From Litoditis marina (Eukaryota; Nematoda; Chromadorea; Rhabditida; Rhabditidae), in assembly GCA_964036275.1 (NCBI GenBank), contig OZ038435.1:31787521-31851520 (forward strand): 64,000 bases of DNA, given 5' to 3'. This document shows, piece by piece, positions 34,701 to 47,600 of this stretch. Both the position numbers and the translations under genes were made by a program. The notes under the pieces are model-generated. The model saw only the letters and a program-made list of their open reading frames with translations, was not told the origin of the DNA and searched no databases. Numbering within the stretch: position 1 is the stretch's first letter; every line of letters begins with the position of its first letter.

Positions 34701-37700
34701 TCTTACAATTTGTATTACTATAGGTGGCAACTAAACGACATTTACTTGTGTAGGCCATCGTTTTCGGTTTTTTATGCAGCTCAGAGCTATTCATTCGATT
34801 GCATCGAACAGCTGACCCGACTATTGACCAAATTCCATAGCCCCAAACCTCCATCCGGACATTACTATTTACTGCCCCATGGTCGTATTCCTATGGATAT
34901 TTACAGTACAGTCCCACTTAACAATAACCCGATTTTGGTTTGAAATGGAACCATTTTTCCGATTGCAACACATTAAATTTCAAAATTGTGGGTTGGAAAT
35001 ATCAGAAATTTCGAAATTGGGCCGAATTGAGCTGAAGCAATAAAAGAAATCCAATCGAAGTACGAATTTGTATTTGGAGATGAAAATCATCATTATTCCT
35101 ATTCGAGGAAACCTCGGCAAATTCGCAGTGTTTTTTGATTACGAACTGTTTTTGTTAACGAACTGTTAACTGTTCCCTTTCAAAGAAAATTCGGGTTTCA
35201 CAGGACTGGTGTATGTCCGAATGAAAGAGCTCAGCTTTGTTTCTCCAATTAAGTTTATGACTCACATGACAGATGTCCTGTTGTAGTTGTAGTCTACTAG
35301 GCGCTATCTGCATATCCGATGTCACAAACCCGACTGCTGATCAGACTCATGCTGTTTTACACATGTTTTCCTCGTGTTACATGACTAGACGTGCTTTCTC
35401 AACGTGTATTTTACGATTTTGACTATTTGTTAGGTGACATTCAACTAGGAATATGAATAGCGTGTCTTTCTGTTGTTGAACACCCTTTCCTCTTTTATTT
35501 TGATTTTTAAATCAAAAAAGGTCCGAATGAATCGGTAATCAAGGGGTATTTTTTTTGCTGACATCGTTGTTACAGAATCCGAGGAAAGTCGCTCTTCCAA
35601 GGCGAAAGAATCAGCTGAGAAATCAGACAGTGAGAGCAGTGAAGTGGGCGGCAAAGAGGTTCCCGGGTAGGTCACAGAGAAGTATTGAATATTAATTTTT
35701 GGACCAGTAAACTGAAATTTTTCAATACCAGGGTTGTGACATGTGACTCTAGAAACCAAATGCACAGTTAGTTGTAACTATCAACTTCATAATTGTAGTT
35801 TGATTCCGGTTTGAATCGTATCGTTCTTCGAAGTTTATGTATTGAATCAACAGTTCAAAGTTCAAACCACTCACGAAATGGAATATGATTAGACCTGCAC
35901 GTGAGAGGAAGATGTGGCTAAGTTGTTATGTTGCTAATAAAACTGATTTTTAGGTCGGAGGATAGTTCCACGGCCAGTACCAACATGTCCTCCAGTCCCA
36001 GCATCTCGCATGTATCTCACAGTTCTGCCACCACCACCTCCAGGTAGGAATATATCAGTAAGGTCTGACTAAGCGACAAAACTGATTCGTTTTTGAATGT
36101 GAACACGCGAGAATTTAGGATTTTTTTTTAAAGTAGACCGATTTTCATCTTTTCGGCTGAAAAGTAGTCCTTTTTCTGACTATTCGGAATTCGGACATGC
36201 TGGTGTATGCAGGCAGGAAGTGTTCAAACTAAACTTGTTGATTTCAATATTTTGAGTTTGATTCGTAACCCTAGACCCTTCTGCAAAAGAGCAGAAAATA
36301 TATATAAATTTTCGGATCAAAATGTGTATCGTAGGGTCTCGAAGTTGGATTCGAAACTGCATTTGAAAAAAACACAGATTTCGAGCATTAATAACGACTC
36401 GAAACGTACAGCTTTCATTTTCTGCCTCGAAAAACGATTTTCAAATGTTGATTTCGAAAACTCGAGTTCGAGTTTTCCCTGACGCTAATATCGAAAGTCG
36501 AGGTTTGAGATCTTTTATATGCCCGCAATATTGTGCATAATTCAAGAGATTCTCGCACAGATTGCGTGTGGCTTACCGACTTTATTATTAGTATAGTACC
36601 TTTTAGATACCTACATTGGTCACTATTCCCAATTATAGTTCTAAGTGAAATTGGTTATTGGATGAAAGAGTATGCTGATATTCATCAGTGAACTGGGGTT
36701 CGAGTGAAAATGGTAGAGTATATGAGAGAAAAGTTATTTTTCATTCATGACGTCACGAACGGTTTCTGGCTCTAAATCGTACGTATCAATTCAGAATGGA
36801 GAACGGTGAGAAAGTTCCTCGTCTGGCCGCTGGCGTCTACTACAAAAAGCCGACGCCCATACTCGGCGACCATGCACTGATAGAAGCCGCTGAAGCTGTC
36901 ACCAAAGGTATATTTTCACAGTCGTGTTTTGAGAGTTAATTTTGTTAGTTAATATAGCTGTTAGTGTCCACATAAGACAGTAATAGAAGAGATTAAATAT
37001 TGTGCAGTGCGTGTGCTGTGATATCTTATGCAAAATGGTTTATGATTATTTTGGTACCGCATTTCACGGCTGCCATCAGTCCCCGATACTAAATTAATGA
37101 GAAACTATTGGCTTAGATACCTAAATACTGTCGGTTGACCTCAGAATCGCAAATGACCGATCTAAAGCCATGCGGAACGCTTGCCACACTGTAAGAAACG
37201 GTAATTCACGGCATCTCACCAACACTTGATCTAAGAAGGGGACGTAATTTAGTAATCGATGTTTTGATGGTCATCATTGCATCCTTCTGCCTGAATGCCG
37301 GCTCAATGTCACTTTGTGTTCTTATCCGCGGAAAGTTGGTTGTCCCTCCGTTCTTCTGCTCTTTGTTCATTGTTCCTCGAGTTGGCCGGCACCATTGCCC
37401 GGATACTGATTTGGTCCTGATTGCAAACAAAGGACGCAGCTAGTGCGAACACCAGCCATATGACATATTGGCTTGTCATACACAGATCTACTTGGAATCT
37501 TGTATCGAACGTTGTGTCAAAAACACTTGGACCAAACGCCGTCTTTGTTAACGGAATGTGTTCTGTTCTGACCAGGCTTCGACTTTTAGGTGGAGTTTGT
37601 ACCAGCAATACAAGCAGTCGTATCATTCCAGTCTCTTGTGTTCGTAGTTTGATTCCGGAGCATTTTCGGCTAATTTCGAGATAGGTTGTGTGTTCCAAGA

Positions 37701-38412
37701 CCAAACTACAAATTGGCCATTCCCTAGTGTCAGTCCCCACCTGTAAACGCGGTCCTATTGGTTATTTCATTGGTTTTTCCGTGTGCCGAGGTACATTTGA
37801 TTGTGCCGCCCGGGTGTGACCCCAATTAAACAATTACTCCAATCCTATAGACAATAGAACAGACTGGCACGCACGCACGCCAACAAGTACACGCCAGCCA
37901 GCTATGACAAGACGTGCTCACATTTCCATCCGATTTGCACTGTTTTGGCAGGGTGCCCGACCTTGCCGCACTGCTTTCAATTTGTTGGCAATATGTGTTC
38001 ACCTCGGATATGATGTCGAAGATTTAGGCTATGTTCGTACCTTTTCAGTTGCAACCAAATGTAGCTAAATGTTATACTAACATTTGAATAGTTAGTCCGC
38101 AACTGAAATTCATCTACCTTCAGTTTTAAAAAGGTTTGATAGTATAGTATTCTTATCTGTCCCTGGATTTACAACGCGCATGAATAGCTTCATGGGTGGA
38201 AAAACTGGCAAGCTTCCCAACTACTAGTGTGAGTAAATACGCCGAAAACCTTCTACTCTGTACTATTTTGTTGAGGTTGACGTTTATCCGCTATAGCTTT
38301 CTATTCGTTTAATATTCGCTGTGTATTCACCTAGCCTTACTCGAATATTCTGCTTTCGCACGGATGGCGTAACGGGAGAAGGCACCACGGAACGGCTACT
38401 TTACGTTCATTG

Positions 38413-38466
<54 letters not shown>

Positions 38467-38526
38467 ATATCTCTCTCTCTCTTTCTTATCTCTCTCTCTC
38501 TCTTCCTCTCTCTCTTTCTCCCTCTC

Positions 38527-38596
<70 letters not shown>

Positions 38597-41500
38597 CCTT
38601 CCCCTTCTCTCTCTCGTTCCCCTCTCTCACTCTCATTGTCCATCTCTCTTATTTCCACTTCTCTCTTGTTTCATCTTACCCTTTCTTTCTCTTCCTTCCT
38701 CTCTCTCTCTCTGTCTGTCTATCTCTCTATCTGTCTGTATATTTCTCTATATCTCTCGCTCTCTGGCTCTCTCCGCTCCCATACTCTCGCATAATGCTAT
38801 GGTGAGTTGTGAAAGTTGTTGGTGTTGGTCAACCTATTGTTAGCCTGGCAGGGTATTGTTCTAGAGTATTGCTGAATGTCACACTTCAGTCTTTGAACAA
38901 TTCTGTTCATCTCGATTCCAAAACTCAAAACTGACTGTCTATGCCTATGAAACAATGAACGTGGTCGTTTAACTCAAACTAGTTACCAGTTATCTTCCGA
39001 CTCAAATACAATTACCATCATCATAAATCCGGGCAACGTTTCACATTATAGTGGTTTCATTGGGTTCACATTATGATTTTCCGTGATTATAATTGGGAAT
39101 ACATCAAGATCAGAAATCCATAGAAGTTTGTGAGAGTGAGATAGTAGTTTTTCATGAAGCACTGTTTTCGAGAATTCACTCATTGCGGTCTTTCTCTTTA
39201 ACTGTCTTTAGTAAAATTTCGTAGCTTACTCCGAACTGAAACTGCACGATTGCGTGAAATTTTCCCTCCTCTAATCCCGTTGACTTCTTGGGGAAATGGG
39301 AGAATATAAGTTGTTATAAACCTCATCCCGGGCAGTTTGGTGTAGATTTGTGACGCATCTCACCACGTCTCTCGACCACTTGAGCATTCACAGGCCATTG
39401 TTGGTAATCGAATCACATTCGCGTGCCGATGACTGCAAAAAGATCTGCATGCTGTCTATCCTCTCGGGAGGGTATCAACAAACACCACGTTAGGTATGGA
39501 TCATTCATTATTGATTGATTCGTTTATCGATCGACCTATTGATTAATCATCCATTCCTGATTGGGTTATATGTTTTAACAACATTGTCGGGTTCGTATTA
39601 GATTCTTTTCTCTGGAATAAGCAAGTTTGTTGCTTGTTGAACGCTTCTAGTGTAGGTTTTTCAAACCTATGGAACGTTCAGTGGAGATATTCCTCGATTT
39701 TGCTAATGGTCATGTTCCCAGTGCTACTCATTTGCGTCCCGAAAACTACTTTGCCGTCTATCAAAGTAAAGCATCTAATTATGCTGATGTGTGCACGTAT
39801 GCGTTGCATTGTCATCTTATATCCTCTATTCTTTGGGGATTAATTTTGCGCTGCTCTTAGTGTTATTACGAAGTAGTAATGAAGACCGGATCTTATCTAA
39901 CCTATTAATAACTCTCTCTCTTCAGCACTGAATCTATTTATAGGATCTGTTGTACAAAGTGTAATAGGTAAAATGAGTTTCATTCATGGTATGTTGTTCA
40001 CTTTTCAAGATTTGTAAATTATCAGCCGGGTGGTAATCATGACGCGATGGCGCCAGTCGACTGCCTCCGAACTGTTAAACTACATAATATCATTCTTGGC
40101 ATAATATCACTATTTGTTAGCAGGCTTGAATCAGGGTAGTGAATACTGTCTTACTGTAACTACAGCGCTGGACTTCAACTCGACAACATCTATATTCACG
40201 TATTTTCACGTGGTTGTGCAACTCCAGAACGGTTTTCTACCGTTGTAGGTGCTTTTGTTCCCTGTTGATCACATTGTTCAGGAGTCATTGACTGTTATCG
40301 TAGTTTTTCGCGCCTCATCTTTGGTTAGCCATTCAGAGTGACCCCGTTCTCTTGGATATTTCGATTGAGTAAGCAGGTGAGGGTCGCTAGAAAGACGCTG
40401 GTTCCACCGCCCACATTTCACGCCTCGTTTACCGGCAGAGTCAGCCCATATCTTGGCGGGCTTGACTACATCGCTAGCATAATTTAGGAAACAGGAACTT
40501 TTTTTCTGAGAAAGCAAGGAAATCTAACAAGTTGACGTGTTTAAGGTTTTTTTTCTTTGGACAAATGATCCAACCTTACTGGTGTGGGAGTCTAGACATA
40601 CACCGCCAAGGGCCTCTTATTCCTTCAAAATTTTCGCGACCCCTCCGTGTTTTCTCTTGTCGCGACCTCCCAGAACGGCGACATTCAACTCATTTGCATT
40701 TCCGTACGATTGTAGGTGATTTTGTATGAATATCGTTAGTTAACAGCTCGCGACCCCTACTTTTCACAAGGATTTGTTCGCGACTCCCCCTTTTATGAGG
40801 GGCCTTGGCGGTGTATGAGTCTAGAACTCAGTCTCGCTAACCATAACCACCATACTATATCAGCTGGCATTTCAGTGCATGATATTTACATGTGTTTTTG
40901 CGCATTCCGACGCATGTTTTCTAAACATAAATCCATCTGTCACGTTCACTTTACATCATTTTCATAAAAGCTCCGTTGATGTCCCGTTATAGGGGAGTTT
41001 TCTGACGATTTACTCAGAGTTAGCTGCAGTTTGTAACTGAGCGAGAAAGTGATACAATTACAATTTTATAGAACTACGGTAAAGCTCGGTTTCCGCATTC
41101 ACGAGGACAAACCATACTTTGGTTCTCGTGTTCATGAGTTTGTATGTGTATTGGGTATATGCTTGCTAATTTCCATGAGTGTGTTTTATGTGCGGTGCGT
41201 TGTAAGACATGTTCGTTTACATTAGAAGGGATGGGGTCAGCATTAAGTGTATCTCCTGGACCAAGGTGGCATTATTTATTCAGGTTGCCTAGTTTGTATG
41301 TTTTCTGGCTAGTATCGATCTGTATATTTTCTTCATTCTATAGTTTTCATTCGAGTACTTTTCGAAAATTGTAACTTTTACAAATAGAGAGAGAAACAGA
41401 TAACAAACAATTAAAAAAATCTGTCACTTTTAACTGCCATTGGCATTAACATAACAATTATCCTCTCTTGGATAGATTTCCCGGCGTATTAATTATCCCA

Positions 41501-44500
41501 CCTGCTTTTATAGAACTTCTACCTCATCCAAGAAAACAGTTACATTTCTAGCTACCCGAAAAATAGGTTTCTCAGTTACTCTTGATTTCGGTTACCGACG
41601 AGAGCGTATGGCAGTAAAATATGTGCTTTCTGGTGAGCAAACACGAGCATTCTGTACTTTTAAATTAAGTTTTCTGTTATGAGTTGTAATTTTCATTGGG
41701 GGTAAGTTAAGTTCCTGCCGGATGGCCTTAAGGTGTGGCTGGCGTCGACCTCCTGGCGGTCATTTGCTGTTTGTCCAGCTAGGCCCCGCCCCCACATGTC
41801 GTTTCTCACCATTCCTGTTGCAATTAGACATAATCTGACAGGCCGCATATGAAATATATCTATGAGTTTCTGGATGGAGCCTATTCTGTAACAAGTTCAA
41901 TGTTGAACTGTTTTTTATTCAACTCTTTCTACACCTTACTTTTCTTACATCTTGTACTTTTTCGTGTTATTCTTGGCTCTAGGGATCTAGTGTTTAGCGG
42001 TCCTTGTTGATGTAAACTCTACTTGGAAGTATTCCGTTGAAAAAGTTGCATAGGCTGTGTTTACGTTACTATACGTGTACTCATCTTTACGTGCTCAATC
42101 GGTGGTCAAATGTGTTCAAATGTGATTTTAAGAAAGGTGTTGATTGGTGATTTCTGACCCACATTTGGCTATGTCTTGTCGTCCAATCATCTAAGTGTTT
42201 TTTTTTGCACTACAGCGCCTGATCATCAGGCACCCGAGGTGTCCCTATTAGGGCCCTTTTCCAATTTCGACTCTCAACACTTGCTGACGCCGAATTTGCA
42301 TCTGTTACTCATGTCGTACTCTATTCAGAAGTCGTATAGTTGATGTTCTGGGGTGTTTCCGAAAGTTTCGGGTCAGAGGTTGTTGGTTTGACGAGTTCAG
42401 CTTGTGCGCCTGTGTTTTAGTTCTTGTTGCTGATATCTTTAACAATGGCAATTTCTTTCCGAACTTTCATTGTTTTTCTGTAAGTGGACAAAATTCTCTG
42501 TTTCGATTTCGACAAAGAAGCGGAGTTCACAATCGTATTTGTTGCTGGAACGGAAATGGAATTACGTTCATGCCTCATTCGTAGTTGCGCCTGGTGGTTT
42601 CCCGATGACCGACATTTGACCAGCCATAACTCGCATCTCGCACTACTAACTAGGCTTTTTGTCTCAATTTCTCTCGCAAATTTTGGGCACTATACACAGC
42701 ATTATAGAAACGTATCGCAGCGTATAGTTCACGTTTAACTGTTCTCACAAATCTACTGTGTCACTCTGGTTCGCTGGTTAGGTTGGAAGGATTTTCGAAT
42801 AGTTCCTCTAGCTTTCATTGGTGCGTTCATATCTTATCGAGCGTAGCTATGGAAGTTTCAAGTTTCCGCCTGTTTTTTGTCGTAGTTACATGCTTGTAAC
42901 TGACAATTTCCTGCCCTGTCCTCTGATTCGTGTTCTTTCTCAACCTGCGGCACGGTTGTAGTTTACTGCATGGCTGCACGCTGTCGTCACGCTAGCTGTA
43001 TACTTCAGAGTGAACCGATACTTTGACACAGCCTTGAAGTTACAGTACCTTTTCCGTATTTCCTATTTAGTTTTTGTTTCCCTTACAACTTATCTATATA
43101 ATATATTGCATAAGGGTCAAATCATCTTCTGCTCGAGTAGTATCTAATCAGTTTTCTTTTGATTTGTGTTTCGTGGAAGTTTACAATATTTATTTATTTA
43201 TTTATTTATCTACATTCAAAGAATGTGGCACTCGCTCATCAGAGAAAGAGAAGAAGAATAGAGAAAAAATTGCCATGAAATTTAAATTGTTCACAGTTCA
43301 CTTTTTGTACGATGTTGTATCGGAGAGGGTTGAACATTAGTATTTGAATATATATTATTCTCGCCAACGCAAGCAATAATATACAAGCCTAATGCAAATT
43401 CATTATACTCCCATCGTCGCTAACGCAACAATAACGAATATGGTTTTAGAAAGTGCATGATGATATGTATTGAATGGAGCACTTCATAGTTTTTGAAAAA
43501 TATGGGGGTGCTAGCAACGTGCTTCACTTCTTACTTGTCGTGGGAATGTTTCACTCTAATATGGGTGTGGTTTTATTGAATAATTTTTGTAGATTAAGTG
43601 ATTTGATGTTTCGTCTCTGTTTCATTATTTCAAATTAAAAAAAGCGCGGGAAGGCCGCTCTAAGACCAGAGTGGAGGAGATTTTCCCTTGAATTATGACG
43701 GCTCAACTGTTTTAATCGGGCCAGCGTTCTTTCTTCCTTTCACCCTGCCAGATGTTCCCGTTTCAGCACTCAGCCTGCCCATGTCACAAGATTACTGTGG
43801 CTTTAGTTGCCAAAAACACAGCCAACAATTGCTTGTCCTAATTTTGTTTGATTAGCTAATTGATTTCTTATTCTTCGAATTTATATAGGTTTACTGTTTT
43901 ATATGTTCCTCTCAGTTTTACTCTGTGTATACAAGCAGCTAGCAACAGGTCACAGACTACTCAATTGCTTGATAATTCGTTGAGCTGGCGTGAATAGGAC
44001 TCTACTATTTTCGGAATATGGATGGCGTGGTTTTTCATCAATTTTATATCTGAGCGGCTCTTTTCAGTGAATCATGGTATTGTCGGTAGTATGAATGGTG
44101 CGAATCGCCGAATTCTCTCACACTTCCACCAGCGCCCTTGTTTTATTCAGTCGCATTACTATTAGTTGTAGTGCAGAAAATGGTCCTGAATCCAGGTTGC
44201 ATTATGCATTTAGTATACAATTGATCAATACTCATACTTTGAACAACAACAACACTTTGTTGTGATCTTGGGTTTAGGTTTTTGTTTATCATGCAATTTC
44301 TGTCGTAGAAAACCCACTTTGCTGTAGTTGTAATATTTACTGGGTTGCTTAATGCTTAACTTTAGCCCCAAACAACGTTTACAATGTACGAAAGCAATAT
44401 TTTTAAAAGTAGAGTTTGCAGTTTAACAGACAAACTCAATTTCTTCCGTCACTCCTCTCGATTCGAGTTACACAACGCGATCCCATTTGTTCCGCCTATT

Positions 44501-44609
44501 ACCCACTTACCTTATCAAGATCATATTGTTTGGCCAACGTTCTCACCATTATGTATCTGCCTGATCCGGTCACCACTGTCGTATCATTGCGCAACCCAAC
44601 CTCTCCTCT

Positions 44610-44691
<82 letters not shown>

Positions 44692-47600
44692 CTCGTCCCC
44701 CCCCCCCCTCCCTCTCGCTTTCCTACTCTCTATCTTCATCATCTCTCATAAAGATATAACGTTTCAGGTTGCAAAATTACATTAGTTCTTCATTTTGATA
44801 TTTTAACAGTTTTTTCTTTCGTTGTATTTCCTCCCCTCCCTCTCTCTCTCTCTTTCTTTCACGCCCTCCATGTACCTCACCTGTTTTTTCCAATCTATCT
44901 GTCTCTCCCTCTCGCTGTTTCACTCTCTCACCTGTTTTCTTGAATAGATAAGTTATTGTGTGTCCATGTCATTTATTGTTTTATCAATACTGGCCTGCCA
45001 TTCGTTAGCCTATTTGGGTCTGAGTTATAGGAGGTCAGGGGGTTGTAATCCTCGTCAGACGGTAAAAACTTGGATATGATTGGTTATTGATTTTTTGAAT
45101 TTGAAAGTATTATTACATTCAAACCAAATGTCGCCTAGTAAGGTATCTGGGCAAACATCAAGTTTTAATACCTGACGCCAATTTATTCACATGGCTCGAA
45201 CGAAACATCACGTGTACGGTGTACTTGATGTCATCACGTTTTACACTCTCACGTGAACGTGTGATTTTCTTACCTTTCAATCATTCACGTCACCTAACTC
45301 CTACGTGCACGTGATACCCTCATCCCTCATAATCTCCCATTCTCTCACGTGCTCTCATATTTTCTCTACGTGACCTAACCCTTACTTGATGTCATTACAT
45401 TCATTCACGTGCCTATCCTTACAGATCACCCTGCCTTATTGCGTGGTTCCCCTTCAACTGAGAAGGAGATGCGTGGTCCTCCCCCCACGTGGCAGCCGCC
45501 CTGTCCCCCCGAGGGAACGGACCACGACTATGAGAACAACTATGAGGATCCCGAGGAGTTGAGGAAACACAGAGGTACATCATCTCACTACAGTTACAGT
45601 AACAGTTGTTAATCAAGTTGAATATTCCGAGTTTTTTGAAAAATCGACGTTTCTGGTTCGACTCGAGTTTTTCTAGTCGAGGTCGATTTTAACAAAAAAG
45701 CCCAGTTGATATGATGGTAATATGGTCGAGATGGCCAGAAAAACGAAAATCTGACTGCCCTTTCGTCCAAGTCGGAAAAATTTGCCTACTTTCAATGCAA
45801 AACCATTTCGTAGTAACCGTTTTTGAATCATTATCGGTTCCTAACTGAGAGAAGAGGGTGTTTTTGGTCCATTGTTGTTAAGAGGATGCGAGAAAGAGAC
45901 TTTGGTTCGTGGCAATCAGTGGCAGCAAAACTTCCTTTGTTCACGCGTTTTGCTCCATATTGCCGTTTCTTTAGCAAATATCACTAAGAATTGTGGCTGA
46001 TCGTTTGAATTCTGAAATTGGTTCCTCCACGGTTCTTAGCTTTTTTCTAGCCAAGTTTGCAGAATAGTAAAATAATTATCGATTTTTCGTGTACTTGAGG
46101 GAACGAAGAACCCAGAACACTGTCTGACAGTCGTTCGTCTCGACCGAGAGACTGCTTCCCAGCTGATCTGACTCATTCCTTGTCACAGTCCTCTCTCTTT
46201 TCATTCTCCTCTTTCTTCTTTCATCCTTCTCTTTTTTTTCAGATGCATCACGAGAGTTGTTATTAGCCGCCGGCGCCCCGCCACCCATCTACAACTCGTA
46301 CGAGATGTCCTTGTCGCAACAGGTATGCATGGGCCTGGGGTTTACAACTTTATTAGCTCACTTTGTATCTTCTTAGTTTCTAAAACGGGTTTAATGTCAG
46401 CCTATAGTTTACAACTTTATTTGGAGAAACGTAGGTTCAAAGTTTGTTTATCGTATCATAACAAATATTAATGCTGGTTGAAGCTCTGTTATCCTATTTT
46501 GTTCAAAAGTTCCGCTTTTCACACGATTGGTCTCAGTTGATCGTTATATCGAACATCTGGACTTTTTCTCAATGTGGCTCGTAACATTCGGCTATTCGGT
46601 CGATAATGTTATTTTTCGTTACGACTCTACTTTTCTCAAGTTTTCATATCATCTGAGATTGGGGCGAGGGAGGTTTTGGTATTTTTGATTGCAGTAAACC
46701 TTTGATTATACACATATACACCTTTGATCATACCGCCCCACCGTTTTTAATTGTATGTTTGGAATATTTAGAAAGCTTACCTGAAACCTGAAACTCATAG
46801 TTATCGATTTTTCAGCGACGATCAAATGCGATGTCCAGTTCAATGGACGACTGGAGCGACGAGCCGCAGCGCGTTTTGCACAAGAATTCCGAGGGCACCT
46901 ACTATATTCCCGGCGGATCCGGATCAGGTTGGTTTCATGTAACCGGTGAATTATCTGGTTTAGTCATTTTAGTTAGTTGGTTACATTATATACCGGTCCT
47001 TACATAGCTAGAAATATACCTTTTAGTTTTAGTGGTATCCGAACGGTGATAACGTCAGCATTCTCAGCAAAATGTGGGTTTGTTTGGGTTGTAATAGTGA
47101 ATCTGTAAGGTTTGACCAAATTTGAATTGTAGCTCAATACGGCGAAAGTTTCAAAACGCACTGGGTTTAAGCTACAAGCAGAGCAGAGCAGCTGAAAGTT
47201 GACGCTATTTCTTAACGAGTTAATGGAAATGTGAAATGTCTCACAGTAAAAGTTGTAAGGGGGGGGGGGCATATATGTCTTTAGTCTCATGCTGTTTAGC
47301 GGTCAATCAGAGAGTCAGCTTATACTTCCTCCCATATGGCGAGATGGTCTTTTTGTGACTTTGTTTTCTCTCCGGCTCAGAAGGGTGTGAGGGGCCGCGT
47401 AGAAACACGATAAGCAGCCACTCTTCGGCAAATAAGACAGAATTATGGGCGACTAGGGGGCTACTGTATGATAACCAGAAACCAGTAGTCATAGGGAGTG
47501 TTTAATCTATGACTGTTGGCGGAGATTCATTTAACGTGTATTTGCGCTTGAAAGTGACGTGAAAAGGAGATGGAGCACATTGGGTGGTAAATGTTTAGAA

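Larger units (their letters stand above)
36908..45424. other. Teneurin intron 4 (8.5 kb)
   Basis: Largest intron in the window. It holds a possible nested minus-strand ORF (37309-37479), a family-H hairpin (37642), a CT microsatellite (38413-38716), a hAT MITE (40597-40817), a second CT tract (44620-44690) and, at its 3' end, a CACGTG cluster (45209-45411). In C. elegans, ten-1 uses two promoters giving long and short intracellular domains. An alternative start within this intron is therefore plausible but not demonstrated. Confidence 0.55.

Noticed and set aside
38321..38805. Long Ser/Leu and Arg/Glu-rich open frames on both strands
   Set aside because: They are translations of the CT microsatellite.
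40278..40517. 79-residue minus-strand ORF, somewhat coding-like composition
   Set aside because: No domain, no partner exons with matching phase and no homology that I recognise.
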